A stretch of DNA of 64,000 nucleotides, taken from Oceanococcus sp964629015 (GTDB lineage: Bacteria > Pseudomonadota > Gammaproteobacteria > Nevskiales > Oceanococcaceae). Under the pieces are notes generated by a model. The model was not told the origin of the DNA. It was given only the letters and a program-made list of their open reading frames with translations, and searched no databases. This document shows positions 8,729-16,979 of the stretch, piece after piece. Numbering within the stretch: the stretch's first letter is position 1; each line of letters begins with the position of its first letter. The stretch lies in assembly GCA_964629015.1 (NCBI GenBank), contig CAZVMN010000006.1, positions 143,125 to 207,124 on the forward strand, written 5' to 3'. The position numbers were made by a program, and so were the translations under genes.

Positions 8729-10090
8729 TCAGACCTGGCGCATCCGGATGACATAGTCACGACTGGCCGCCAGCACGCGCGGTGCCAATAACAGGGTCGC
8801 TGTCATCGTCGGAATCGCCATCAGCGCGTACATGCCATCGATCAGGTTGAGCGCCGCGTGCAGCGGCAACATGGCGACAAAAACGATAGAAATCAGATAG
8901 ATCGTCCGGTACCAGGATTCCGCGCGTGCACCGAACAAATACACCGCACATTGAGCGCCATAGAACCAATAGGTGGTGATGGTGGTGATGCCGAAAACCA
9001 GCACCATCAGATACAGCAGCACAACACCAAAGTCGGCGTACACACTTTCAAACGCCTGACTGGTCAAGCTGGCCCCCGACAGTTCGCTCCAGCTTGCGAC
9101 GTCGGTCACCAGCAATGCCAAAGCGGTGGCGGTGCACACAATGAGGGTATCGATGATCGGCCCGAGCATCGCCACGATGCCCTCACGCACGGGCTCCGAG
9201 GTTCGGGCCGTGCCATGCGCCATAACCTCCGTGCCGATACCGGCTTCGTTGGAAAACAAGCCGCGACGCACACCCAGCAAGATAATCGCGATCAAGCTTC
9301 CGGCCCCGGCGGCTTGTGGCGAAAACGCGTGGCGAAAGATGGACAAAAATGCCGGCAGGACACTGTCCCAGTGGACCAACAAGATGCCACCGATGGCGAT
9401 CAGGTAGACCACACACATGGCAGGCACCAAACGTGCCGCCACGTTGCCGATGCGCACAATGCCGCCACGTACGATCAACCAGCACAGCACCATAACCACG
9501 ATACCCAGCACCAGCGGAGCCAAAGCGTGATCCCAGCCACGTGGCTGCAACACCAGCGTCTGGGTGGTTTCGACCAGCTGGTTGACCTGTAACGATGGCA
9601 GACATCCGATCAAACCGGCCACACAGAACAGATAGGCCAACGGCCGAAAGCGTGGCGACAAGGCTTGGTGAATGACCCACATGGGGCCACCGCGTAATCC
9701 CCCCCGGTCATCATGTCCGCGGTACATCACCGCCAACGTCCCGGTGAAGAATTTGGTGGCGACGCCGACCACCGCAGTCATCCACATCCAGAAGATGGCG
9801 CCCGGCCCGCCTAACTCCACCGCGACAGCCACGCCGGCAATATTGCCCAAGCCGATCGTGCCGGCCAAGGCTGCGCTGAGCGCTTGAAAATGACTCAGCT
9901 GCCCGGGTGCATCCGGCTCTTCTTTGCCGACGTCACCGCGCAAAAGCGCAATGGAGTGTGGCAACAAGCGATAAGGCGCCCCACGGCTCAGCACCAACAG
10001 GGTCAAACCGCCGCCCAGCAGCAACACAACCAGCGGCATGCCCCACACAAACGACGCGAACTGCGCCAGTGCATTTTCAATTTCAGTCAT
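8729..10090 (-). CDS. AGCS-family sodium:alanine (amino acid) symporter
   Basis: Inner-membrane symporter of the alanine/glycine:cation family. About 453 residues with 10-11 hydrophobic segments. Family stretches visible are LSHFQALSAALAGTIGLGNI and AIFWMWMTAVVGVATKFFTGTLAVMYR near the first third, and RRGLFSNEAGIGTEVMAHGTA in the middle. The start is either ATG at 10090 or GTG at 10096; neither has a clear ribosome-binding site. The substrate (Ala, Gly or D-Ala) cannot be told from sequence alone. Confidence 0.9.
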   Translation of the reverse strand: MTEIENALAQFASFVWGMPLVVLLLGGGLTLLVLSRGAPYRLLPHSIALLRGDVGKEEPDAPGQLSHFQALSAALAGTIGLGNIAGVAVAVELGGPGAIFWMWMTAVVGVATKFFTGTLAVMYRGHDDRGGLRGGPMWVIHQALSPRFRPLAYLFCVAGLIGCLPSLQVNQLVETTQTLVLQPRGWDHALAPLVLGIVVMVLCWLIVRGGIVRIGNVAARLVPAMCVVYLIAIGGILLVHWDSVLPAFLSIFRHAFSPQAAGAGSLIAIILLGVRRGLFSNEAGIGTEVMAHGTARTSEPVREGIVAMLGPIIDTLIVCTATALALLVTDVASWSELSGASLTSQAFESVYADFGVVLLYLMVLVFGITTITTYWFYGAQCAVYLFGARAESWYRTIYLISIVFVAMLPLHAALNLIDGMYALMAIPTMTATLLLAPRVLAASRDYVIRMRQV

Positions 10091-10131
10091 GCGCACGCCA
10101 CAAGCAGGCTTTGGACCAACTCAGCTTTGGA

Positions 10132-11130
10132 TCAACCATCACGCAGCAGATTGATCAAATTGGACACCGCCGCGTTGGCCGAGCCGAGATACGACGCCAT
10201 CACCAAGGAATGATTGGCGAACAGCGAATAGCCCGAGCCATTGAGAATCATGATCGTGCGCAAGGGCCGGTTGGCAGACTCCAACTCGCGCAGAACTTGG
10301 CGATATTGCAGCGCCGCCTGCTTGTTGGTCAGGACTTCCGCAAAATCAGCCTCTGCCGCCTGCAGCAAGGCCTGCAGTGCCCAAGCCGTGCCTCGCGCTT
10401 CGAAGAACACATCGTCCAGTTCCAGCCACGGTGTTTGCTCGACAGACTCACGCATGTCCTGCGGCGCCACGTCGGTCAAAGCGCCGTCTACACCTTGCTC
10501 CAATACGGCGTCGTTCACCGTCATTTTGCCAACACTCATTCCGAGCCGTTGCACCATACTCCCCAGCCGTTTTTCCACCACTTGCATCCAGTCAACCAGG
10601 TTTTCTGCGTTGGCGTAGAAATTGGCTTCGCCGCCGGCCAGGCGCTGCCTGTAATCGGCGAGCAAATCGATGCCCTGACGATATTCGGCTTCGGCACGCG
10701 GGAACATCCAGCTGTGGTTGTCGATATTGAACTTTGGCTCGGCCAAGGCCAGCTTGGGGTCTTCCGCCGACTGACTCTGGCTGCGGCTGATCTCGTTGCG
10801 CAGCACACGGTTGAAATCGCGCAGTTGCTTGAGCACGCCAAATTCCCAGTTCTGGATGTTATCCAGCCACCAGGCCGGCGGTGTCACGTCATTGCTGACG
10901 TAACCGCCACGCTTATCCAAAAGCGTTTCCGCAACGATGATGCCGGCATCCACGGTCTGGACGCCCACGCGATCATCACGCGTCGTTGGGAACACCGGAA
11001 CGGCTGGGGCTGCGCTAATCCAGATCCCCCAGACGATCAGCAGGAGTATCAGCACGCCCGCACCGAGCGCCCACGGCCCCCAGCGCTTTTCACGAACGTC
11101 TTGCAACCAGGCCAGCGTTTTCACCACCAT
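10132..11130 (-). CDS. DUF2333 family membrane-anchored protein
   Basis: A 332-residue protein with one N-terminal transmembrane segment (about residues 20-42, WALGAGVLILLLIVWGIWI) and a large domain outside it. WWLDNIQNWEFGVLKQLRDF and FYANAENLVDWMQVVEKRLG are the stretches I associate with DUF2333, which has no firm function. It lies between the AGCS and SulP transporters on the same strand with short gaps, so co-transcription is possible. Confidence 0.8.
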   Translation of the reverse strand: MVVKTLAWLQDVREKRWGPWALGAGVLILLLIVWGIWISAAPAVPVFPTTRDDRVGVQTVDAGIIVAETLLDKRGGYVSNDVTPPAWWLDNIQNWEFGVLKQLRDFNRVLRNEISRSQSQSAEDPKLALAEPKFNIDNHSWMFPRAEAEYRQGIDLLADYRQRLAGGEANFYANAENLVDWMQVVEKRLGSMVQRLGMSVGKMTVNDAVLEQGVDGALTDVAPQDMRESVEQTPWLELDDVFFEARGTAWALQALLQAAEADFAEVLTNKQAALQYRQVLRELESANRPLRTIMILNGSGYSLFANHSLVMASYLGSANAAVSNLINLLRDG

Positions 11131-11185
11131 GATGTGTCTTTGTCTGTCAGTTCAAGCCTGATGGTTGAGGCTGACGACGCAGGGG

Positions 11186-12904
11186 TCAAGTCAGCGGCTT
11201 GGATTCGGCCGCTTGAGGTTGCAAAGCTTCGAACACACCTTCGGTGCTCAGGTGAACAGGCAGATGCTCCAGAACATCCGGGGCGGCCTTGAGCCGATCC
11301 ATAACCGGCCCTTTGACCTCAGCCAGATGCAAGCGGATACCTGCGCGAGAAAAATCCTGCGTGAGGTGTTCCAACATTTCCAAACCGCTGGCATCAATGT
11401 AGCTGACCGCAGACATCACCAGCACCACATCGCTGACCTCACTGCGCTCGGCCACCTGATCGGCGATAAATTTCTGCACCACCGCCACATTGGCGAAGTA
11501 CAAATTTTCGTCCGGGCGAATAAACACGGCGCTGCTCAAGGTTTGCACCTCATGGCGCTGGACGTTGCGGAAATGCTCGGTGCCCGGGACCCGCCCGATC
11601 ACCGCAATGTGCGGCTGGCTGGTGCGCCACAGATATAACACCAGTGACAAGCCGATCCCCATAACCAGACCCGGCTCGATACCGAAAATCAAGACGCCAA
11701 ACAAAGTGGCGACCTGAGAAGCACCATCGGCCCGGTCGTAACGCAGATGCCGAACGATGGAGCGAAAATCGACCAACTGCCACACCGCCACGACAATGAT
11801 CGCCGCCAGCACCGCCTTGGGCAGGTGAAAAAACCAATGGGTGAAAAACACCGCCACCAGGGCAACCAGAGCCGATGTGACCAGCGCGGCGCGCTGCGTT
11901 TGCGCACCGGCATCAAAGTTGACCACAGAACGCGAAAACCCACCGGCGACGGGCATGGTTCCCGCAAAGGCTGCGCCAAAGTTGGCCAAACCCAGAGCAC
12001 GAAGCTCCTGGTCCGGATCGATCTTCTGTCGCCGCCTGGCCGCCAACGCCTTGGCCACTGAAATGCTCTCAACATAACCCACCAAAGCGATCAAGACGGC
12101 CGGCCCGGCCAGTTCCGCCCAACCCTCTGCGGCAAAAAAGCCAAGATCCGGCAGCGGCAAACCCGCGGGAATTGCACCGACAATTTTTAAGCCTTGATCG
12201 GCACCTTCCCACGTGGCTGCGATCGCGGTGCTGACCGCAACAATCGCCAGCGGAGCCATCCGGGTCAGCAGCAAGGCAGCACGTGCGCTCAGTCCAACAG
12301 CCTGCAGGGCTCGCGCCAAAGGCGTGCGCGCGAGCAACAAGGCGACAATGGCCACGATGGAAAAGACAACGGTGACGAGGTGCAGCGCTCCGATGTTCTG
12401 CCACAAAGCCAGCAGAGTATCGTGGGCAGATCCACGGCTGAGCGACAAGCCCAGCAAGATTGGGATCTGGCTCAGAACGATGAGCAACGCTGCACCGGTG
12501 GTAAAACCGCTCAGCACCGGATGGCTGATGAAATTCACCAACACCCCGAGACGAAAAACGCCCATCAGAAACAGCAGCGCGCCCACTTCAAAGGCCAGGA
12601 TCATGGCCCCGGACAACCAGCGCTGAGGATCGTCAGCTGCGTACTGCGACAACGCCGCCGCCACCATCAGCGCCGCAACAGCCACCGGCCCGACAGCCAA
12701 ACTGCGACTGGTCCCAAACACCGCATAAATGGCTGGGGGCACGATAGAGGCATACAAGCCCAACTCGGCAGGCAAACCAGCGAGCAGCGCATAAGCCATG
12801 CCTTGCGGAATCAGCAAAATGGCGGTGATCGCCCCGGCGATCAAATCATCGCTCAGAGCGCCTTTGCCCGCGCTCCGGATGTGCTCAATCAGGGGGATGT
12901 GCAT
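11186..12904 (-). CDS. SulP-family anion permease with STAS domain
   Basis: Inner-membrane SLC26/SulP transporter of sulfate, bicarbonate or a related anion. About 572 residues: a membrane domain with the family signature near the N-terminus (LIPQGMAYALLAGLPAELGLYAS) and ALGLANFGAAFAGTMPVAGGFSRS around residue 305, then a cytoplasmic STAS domain (about residues 450-560). ATG 12904 has an upstream AGG; GTG 12907 is an alternative. Either way the start touches the TGA of the persulfide dioxygenase gene, so the two are almost certainly co-transcribed. That pairing favours a role in exporting or importing sulfur oxyanions; this is inference. Confidence 0.88.
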   Translation of the reverse strand: MHIPLIEHIRSAGKGALSDDLIAGAITAILLIPQGMAYALLAGLPAELGLYASIVPPAIYAVFGTSRSLAVGPVAVAALMVAAALSQYAADDPQRWLSGAMILAFEVGALLFLMGVFRLGVLVNFISHPVLSGFTTGAALLIVLSQIPILLGLSLSRGSAHDTLLALWQNIGALHLVTVVFSIVAIVALLLARTPLARALQAVGLSARAALLLTRMAPLAIVAVSTAIAATWEGADQGLKIVGAIPAGLPLPDLGFFAAEGWAELAGPAVLIALVGYVESISVAKALAARRRQKIDPDQELRALGLANFGAAFAGTMPVAGGFSRSVVNFDAGAQTQRAALVTSALVALVAVFFTHWFFHLPKAVLAAIIVVAVWQLVDFRSIVRHLRYDRADGASQVATLFGVLIFGIEPGLVMGIGLSLVLYLWRTSQPHIAVIGRVPGTEHFRNVQRHEVQTLSSAVFIRPDENLYFANVAVVQKFIADQVAERSEVSDVVLVMSAVSYIDASGLEMLEHLTQDFSRAGIRLHLAEVKGPVMDRLKAAPDVLEHLPVHLSTEGVFEALQPQAAESKPLT

Positions 12905-13599
12905 CACACCTGTCCACAGGCCAGATTGGCTGGCACCGCAATATCCATCAACTTGGGATTGGGCAGATTGAGGTTGTTCATAATCTCCACATACTCGGCC
13001 TCAACCTTACCAGCCAGGCGTGGATTGAATCGCTTTTCTTCTGCAATCGAAGAGACGGTCCAGCCGCGGTAATCATGGCCTGGGTAGACCAAGGTCTCAT
13101 CCGGCAAGGCGAACAGGCGGTTGACGATGGAATCCCAGGACTTGTGCGGATCTCCGCCCTGGAAATCTGTACGTCCGGTGCCTCGAATGAGAAGAACGTC
13201 ACCGGTGAAGACCATGCCAGGTCCATCTTTGTGCAGATAAAAACTGAACGACTCATCGGTGTGGCCAGGTGTGTACAGGGCATCCAGCGCCAAGCCGTCG
13301 ATGTTGATCGTGTCGCCATCACGGACGTGTTCAGACACGCATGCGGCGTTGGTGAATTCGCCCATGACCGTCACGCAATGTGTGTGATCACGCAGATCGC
13401 CCAAAGCGGTGACATGATCGGCGTGGGTGTGGGTGTCGATGGCGCGGACCAGCTTCAGATCCAGCGCATGGATCACCTCAAGATAAGCCTCAAGATGCGC
13501 TTTGACTGGGTCAATGATCAGCGCTTCACGCCCGGGAGCCGAAGCCAGGATATAGGTATAAGTGCTTGATTCACTGTCGAACAATTGCCGAAACAGCAT
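12904..13599 (-). CDS. ETHE1-like persulfide dioxygenase (metallo-beta-lactamase fold)
   Basis: Probably oxidises glutathione persulfide to sulfite during sulfide detoxification. The 231-residue product has THTHADHVTA (His57, His59, Asp61, His62), LYTPGHTDES and YPGHDYRG, the ligand set of the mononuclear-iron ETHE1/Blh subgroup, and its short size matches the bacterial enzymes. It is coupled to SulP and faces two YeeE/YedE genes across a shared promoter region with a palindrome (13614-13632). This matches the BigR-type sulfide operons known from Xylella and Agrobacterium, although no BigR regulator is present here. Confidence 0.88.
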   Translation of the reverse strand: MLFRQLFDSESSTYTYILASAPGREALIIDPVKAHLEAYLEVIHALDLKLVRAIDTHTHADHVTALGDLRDHTHCVTVMGEFTNAACVSEHVRDGDTINIDGLALDALYTPGHTDESFSFYLHKDGPGMVFTGDVLLIRGTGRTDFQGGDPHKSWDSIVNRLFALPDETLVYPGHDYRGWTVSSIAEEKRFNPRLAGKVEAEYVEIMNNLNLPNPKLMDIAVPANLACGQV

Positions 13600-13613
13600 G
13601 GGACGCCGTCCTT

Positions 13614-13632
13614 ATATTCTTTTGTTGAATAT
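13614..13632. promoter_or_regulatory. Candidate operator in the sulfur-gene divergent promoter
   Basis: Perfect inverted repeat ATATTC-N7-GAATAT, followed within 4 bases by another ATTC (13637-13640), in an AT-rich 135-bp gap between the divergent dioxygenase and YeeE genes. The composition contrasts sharply with the surrounding GC-rich DNA and resembles ArsR-type (BigR/SqrR) operators in style. Confidence 0.5.
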
Positions 13633-13734
13633 GATTATTCTATAGTAACATATGAGACTGAAATCCAGCTATCACGCTTGCTCTAATTTCAACCAATGCT
13701 AAATTAGTGAAATCTGTTCAAAGAGAGCACCACC

Positions 13735-14172
13735 ATGTACACAGCGACCGAGTTTACGCCCTGGTCCGCACTCGCAGGCGGCATGCTGATCGGGCTGTCC
13801 GCACTCATCATGCTCGGATTCAACGGGCGCATCGCTGGCATCAGCGGGATCGTCGGCAACATCGTGTCGTCACGCGGCAGCGACCTCGCCTGGCGGCTTG
13901 CATTCACCTTGGGTTTGATCGGCAGCGCTTTTGCGTTTCTCAAGCTGGCCCCGGCCGGCGCACTGAATGTTCATGTTGAGGTCGGCCTGCCCATGATGAT
14001 CGTGGCGGGCTTTTTGGTCGGCCTGGGCACTAAGCTGGGATCAGGCTGCACCTCAGGGCATGGCGTATGCGGCATCGGTCGCGTGTCGCCACGCTCGATC
14101 ACCGCAACCCTGATCTTCATGCTGGTCGCCTTCGGGACCGTCTTTGTCGTGCGCCACGTCGTAGGAGCCTGA
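13735..14172 (+). CDS. YeeE/YedE family permease half (sulfur transport)
   Basis: Small integral membrane protein of 145 residues with about four transmembrane segments. GLGTKLGSGCTSGHGVCGIGR near residue 95 carries the conserved Cys residues of the YeeE/YedE family, some members of which transport thiosulfate. An AGAG-type ribosome-binding site precedes the ATG. The second half-protein starts 3 bp after its stop, so the two probably form one permease. The context with a persulfide dioxygenase suggests PmpAB-like handling of sulfur compounds. Confidence 0.85.
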   Translation: MYTATEFTPWSALAGGMLIGLSALIMLGFNGRIAGISGIVGNIVSSRGSDLAWRLAFTLGLIGSAFAFLKLAPAGALNVHVEVGLPMMIVAGFLVGLGTKLGSGCTSGHGVCGIGRVSPRSITATLIFMLVAFGTVFVVRHVVGA

Positions 14173-14174
14173 CC

Positions 14175-14594
14175 ATGAGAAATCTGATCGCGCTGCTTGG
14201 CGGCATTCTGTTCGGCCTGGGACTGGCCCTGTCCAATATGATGGATCCGGCCAAGGTTCTCAGCTTTCTGGATATCGCCGGCCAGTGGGACCCGTCGCTG
14301 ATGCTGGTGATGGGTGGTGCTGTGGCCGTAACGCTGCCAGGCTTTTACCTGATTCTGAAGCGCCCGTATCCGCTGTTCGAAAAGAAGTTCTATTTACCGA
14401 CCAGCAACAGCATTGATCGCAAGCTCGTCGTCGGCGCGACGCTGTTTGGATTGGGCTGGGCCCTGGCTGGATTATGCCCCGGACCGGCTGTGGCGGGATT
14501 GGCCACGGCAAACATCGACATCATTGCGTTTGTTATCGCCATGCTCGCCGGCTTCCGGCTGATGGCTTGGTTCGAGACGCGCGCCGCTCAGTAG
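14175..14594 (+). CDS. YeeE/YedE family permease half (DUF6691-like)
   Basis: Second half of the sulfur permease pair, 139 residues with about four membrane segments. LGGILFGLGLALSNMMDPAKV at the start and GLGWALAGLCPGPAV near residue 95 match the family. The ATG at 14175 is preceded by GTAGGAGCC, a good ribosome-binding site that overlaps the end of the upstream gene. The longer open frame upstream lies inside that gene and is rejected. Confidence 0.85.
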   Translation: MRNLIALLGGILFGLGLALSNMMDPAKVLSFLDIAGQWDPSLMLVMGGAVAVTLPGFYLILKRPYPLFEKKFYLPTSNSIDRKLVVGATLFGLGWALAGLCPGPAVAGLATANIDIIAFVIAMLAGFRLMAWFETRAAQ

Positions 14595-14615
14595 GCCACG
14601 CGCGATGTCGGCCTA
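14592..14615. terminator. Hairpin between convergent YeeE and FadL genes
   Basis: TAGGCC (14592-14597) and GGCCTA (14610-14615) form an inverted repeat that includes both stop codons of the convergent genes. No U-run is present, so termination strength is uncertain. Confidence 0.35.
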
Positions 14616-16127
14616 GTAGCGCCAGCCAAAACTGACGGTGGCTTCGTACTGACGCATATTGAGACGCAAGATCTGATCGTCAGGATCGGCGCCGAACGCC
14701 TCTGAGGTGTCCTGGCCCAAAACGCCAGTGACACCGCCAAGGCCCAAACCCTGACCGAACAGACCGAGCAGATTCGCATCGGTATTGGACAACGGATTCG
14801 GGCCACTTACAGGCCGTTCCGGGGCATACATCAAAGCGACGTCAACAAAGAAGTTTTTCGACCATTCCACGCCGAGCCCAAGGGTGAAGTGCTCTTCGAT
14901 GACACCCGGTGCGAGTACGTTGAAAAGCACTTGGGAGGATTCGATCGGCTGATCGGTGCGGCTGTATCCTGCGCGAAACTTGTAACGCCCGGTCTCGTAC
15001 TGGTAGCCGAGTTTCCACACATCCATGTCCTGCCAAGCAAAACCAGGCCCACGATCCGCACCCAAGCAGGCATCACTGGCCGTCGCTTGGCCAAACCCGA
15101 AGCCCGCAAGCAGACGTGGTATCGCACAATTGTTAACGAAATCGTTGGCGTCGAACGGCAATCCCACCGAATCAATTTCGTTGTAGTTGATGTGCTGATA
15201 GTCCAGCGCCACGGTGTGCGCATGGGTCAATCGCAGAGCCAGCCCAACATTCCAGTTGGACGGAATATCAAAATCACCCTGTTCCGCGAAGAGGCCCTGA
15301 TAGTCTTCAAATTCGGTCATCCAGACCCGCGACTGATAGGACGCCCCGAGGGTCACACCCGGCAGCAACTTGGTCATCACGCCCACACGCGCCCCACCAC
15401 CATAAGCGAGATCGTGGCCCTGATTGGAGACCTGATCAGGTGCGTTGGAGAACTTGGCAAAGGCTTCGAGCCCGTAAGCCGCAAAGCGGCTCATGGCGAG
15501 CAAAGGCGACACGCCCACAGAAATACGCTCGTTGAGCTTGTAGCTGAAGGTCGGGGCGACAAACATCACGATCAAATCCACCCCGAAACGATCATCGCCA
15601 CGACCGCCGCAGAAACCGGCGTTGTCTGGTCCGGTTGCCTGAGCGCCACCAAAACCGCCCTCACATTCCGCCTCAAAGCCGGTCAGCCCTTGACCGAAGG
15701 TGGCTAGATTGCCGTTGTATTCGGTGTTCATGCCGCCGTTGCCATACAGCGTCACCCCCCAACTGGCACGCTCACCCCAAGCCCGGTTGTAGCTCAAAGC
15801 GGGAATCGGGAAAAACTCGTTGTGGCTGCGATGCTTGGTAATCGGCTGGATCGTGAAAATGCCGTTGCTGGCATCGTCGCCCCGCTCGCTCGCGGAGTAG
15901 TCGCGAATCGGCGAAAACAGGGACAGGCCCACTTCAAAGGCATCCCCAACCCACACCGCGCCGGCAGGGTTCAGTGTTCCTATGAATGCATCATTGGGCA
16001 AAGCCGTGCCAGCACCCGCCATGGCTTTTTGCCCGGCGCTGGTGCCGTGCGAAAAATAACCGTTGGTGGCAAAAGCCAAGCTCGGCAGGCTCAGCAGCAC
16101 GACCGCAGCAATGCGTGACACAAACAT
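14613..16127 (-). CDS. FadL/TodX-family outer membrane transport protein
   Basis: Outer-membrane beta-barrel for long-chain fatty acids or other hydrophobic compounds (OMPP1 family). 504 residues with a cleavable signal peptide (MFVSRIAAVVLLSLPSLAFA) followed by NGYFSHGTSAGQKAMAGAG, the usual hatch-domain start of FadL proteins. The sequence ends in aromatic SFGWRY, typical of barrel C-termini. It is divergent from a TetR regulator and a GH5 glycosphingolipid-type hydrolase, which suggests uptake of lipid products; that link is inference. Confidence 0.93.
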   Translation of the reverse strand: MFVSRIAAVVLLSLPSLAFATNGYFSHGTSAGQKAMAGAGTALPNDAFIGTLNPAGAVWVGDAFEVGLSLFSPIRDYSASERGDDASNGIFTIQPITKHRSHNEFFPIPALSYNRAWGERASWGVTLYGNGGMNTEYNGNLATFGQGLTGFEAECEGGFGGAQATGPDNAGFCGGRGDDRFGVDLIVMFVAPTFSYKLNERISVGVSPLLAMSRFAAYGLEAFAKFSNAPDQVSNQGHDLAYGGGARVGVMTKLLPGVTLGASYQSRVWMTEFEDYQGLFAEQGDFDIPSNWNVGLALRLTHAHTVALDYQHINYNEIDSVGLPFDANDFVNNCAIPRLLAGFGFGQATASDACLGADRGPGFAWQDMDVWKLGYQYETGRYKFRAGYSRTDQPIESSQVLFNVLAPGVIEEHFTLGLGVEWSKNFFVDVALMYAPERPVSGPNPLSNTDANLLGLFGQGLGLGGVTGVLGQDTSEAFGADPDDQILRLNMRQYEATVSFGWRY

Positions 16128-16322
16128 TCGGACTCCCTGCGTCGTTTCTGACGCTTATCAAAGCGATTCACCGGGCAGCACCCCACTGTCCGGGCGGCGC
16201 GAGGATACCCGGATTTGCCTAGCGATAGATCAAAGTCGCCTAAATATCCAGACTCTTATTCCGAATAGTTAGAACGAGATCCATGCCCTCAACCCGATCA
16301 AAATGATATTGTTAGCGAGCAC

Positions 16323-16979
16323 ATGCTTTCTTTTATGCAAAACGCCATGTCCTCACCACGCACCCAGGAACAACGCCGCAGCCAAACCATCGCGAGCATT
16401 CTCGATGCGGCAATCGGCTGCCTAATAGAGCGTGGTTACGCGGGCAGTTCCACCATCGCGATCAGCAAGCGCGCCGGTGTGTCACAAGGCGCTGTGTTCC
16501 GACACTTTCCCACGCGGGGAGCCCTGATGGCCGCCGTCGCCGACAAAGTCGGCACGGATCTGATCATGTCCTTCAAGGATCGCTTCGACGCGACGCCGCC
16601 CAGCGACAAGCCGATCCGCACTGCCCTGACCTTGCTGCGGGAAAACAGCCACGCTCCAATCAATCAAGCTTGGTTTGAACTGCTCATGGCCGCACGCAGC
16701 GATACCGAATTGCGCCAGGCACTGGAGCCGATCTGGCAACGCAACGTGACGCTCACCCGGCAAATGGCCCAGATGATCCTTCCGGATTTCGCCCGCCTGA
16801 GCGACGACTTTGTCGTCGTCGTCGATTTGATCGTCACGCTGTTTCATGGCGAAGCCGTGGATGATTTTGTGCGTGGCGACGGCCTTGCCGATGCGCAACG
16901 CTTCGCCATGGCCGAAAAAATATGCGACCTGCTGGTCCAGCACTATCAAAACAAAGTCGCAACTGAGGAGACACCTTGA
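16323..16979 (+). CDS. TetR/AcrR family transcriptional regulator
   Basis: About 218 residues. The N-terminal helix-turn-helix is clear (TIASILDAAIGCLIERGYAGSSTIAISKRAGVSQGAVFRHFPTR in pieces, about residues 24-65); the C-terminal ligand domain is not recognisable. Alternative starts are ATG 16335 and ATG 16350. Its stop immediately abuts the start of the GH5 gene, and it is divergent from fadL, so it probably controls both. The ligand may be a fatty acid or acyl-CoA, but nothing in the sequence proves this. Confidence 0.88.
   Translation: MLSFMQNAMSSPRTQEQRRSQTIASILDAAIGCLIERGYAGSSTIAISKRAGVSQGAVFRHFPTRGALMAAVADKVGTDLIMSFKDRFDATPPSDKPIRTALTLLRENSHAPINQAWFELLMAARSDTELRQALEPIWQRNVTLTRQMAQMILPDFARLSDDFVVVVDLIVTLFHGEAVDDFVRGDGLADAQRFAMAEKICDLLVQHYQNKVATEETP

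Noticed and set aside
9907..11292. 461-codon frame over the AGCS, DUF2333 and SulP genes
   Set aside because: Spans parts of three real minus-strand genes and the gaps between them, with no domain.
13614..13655. Possible Zur box in the sulfur divergon (TAGTAACATAT)
   Set aside because: Only one poor half-site matches the Zur core, and the genes are sulfur-related.
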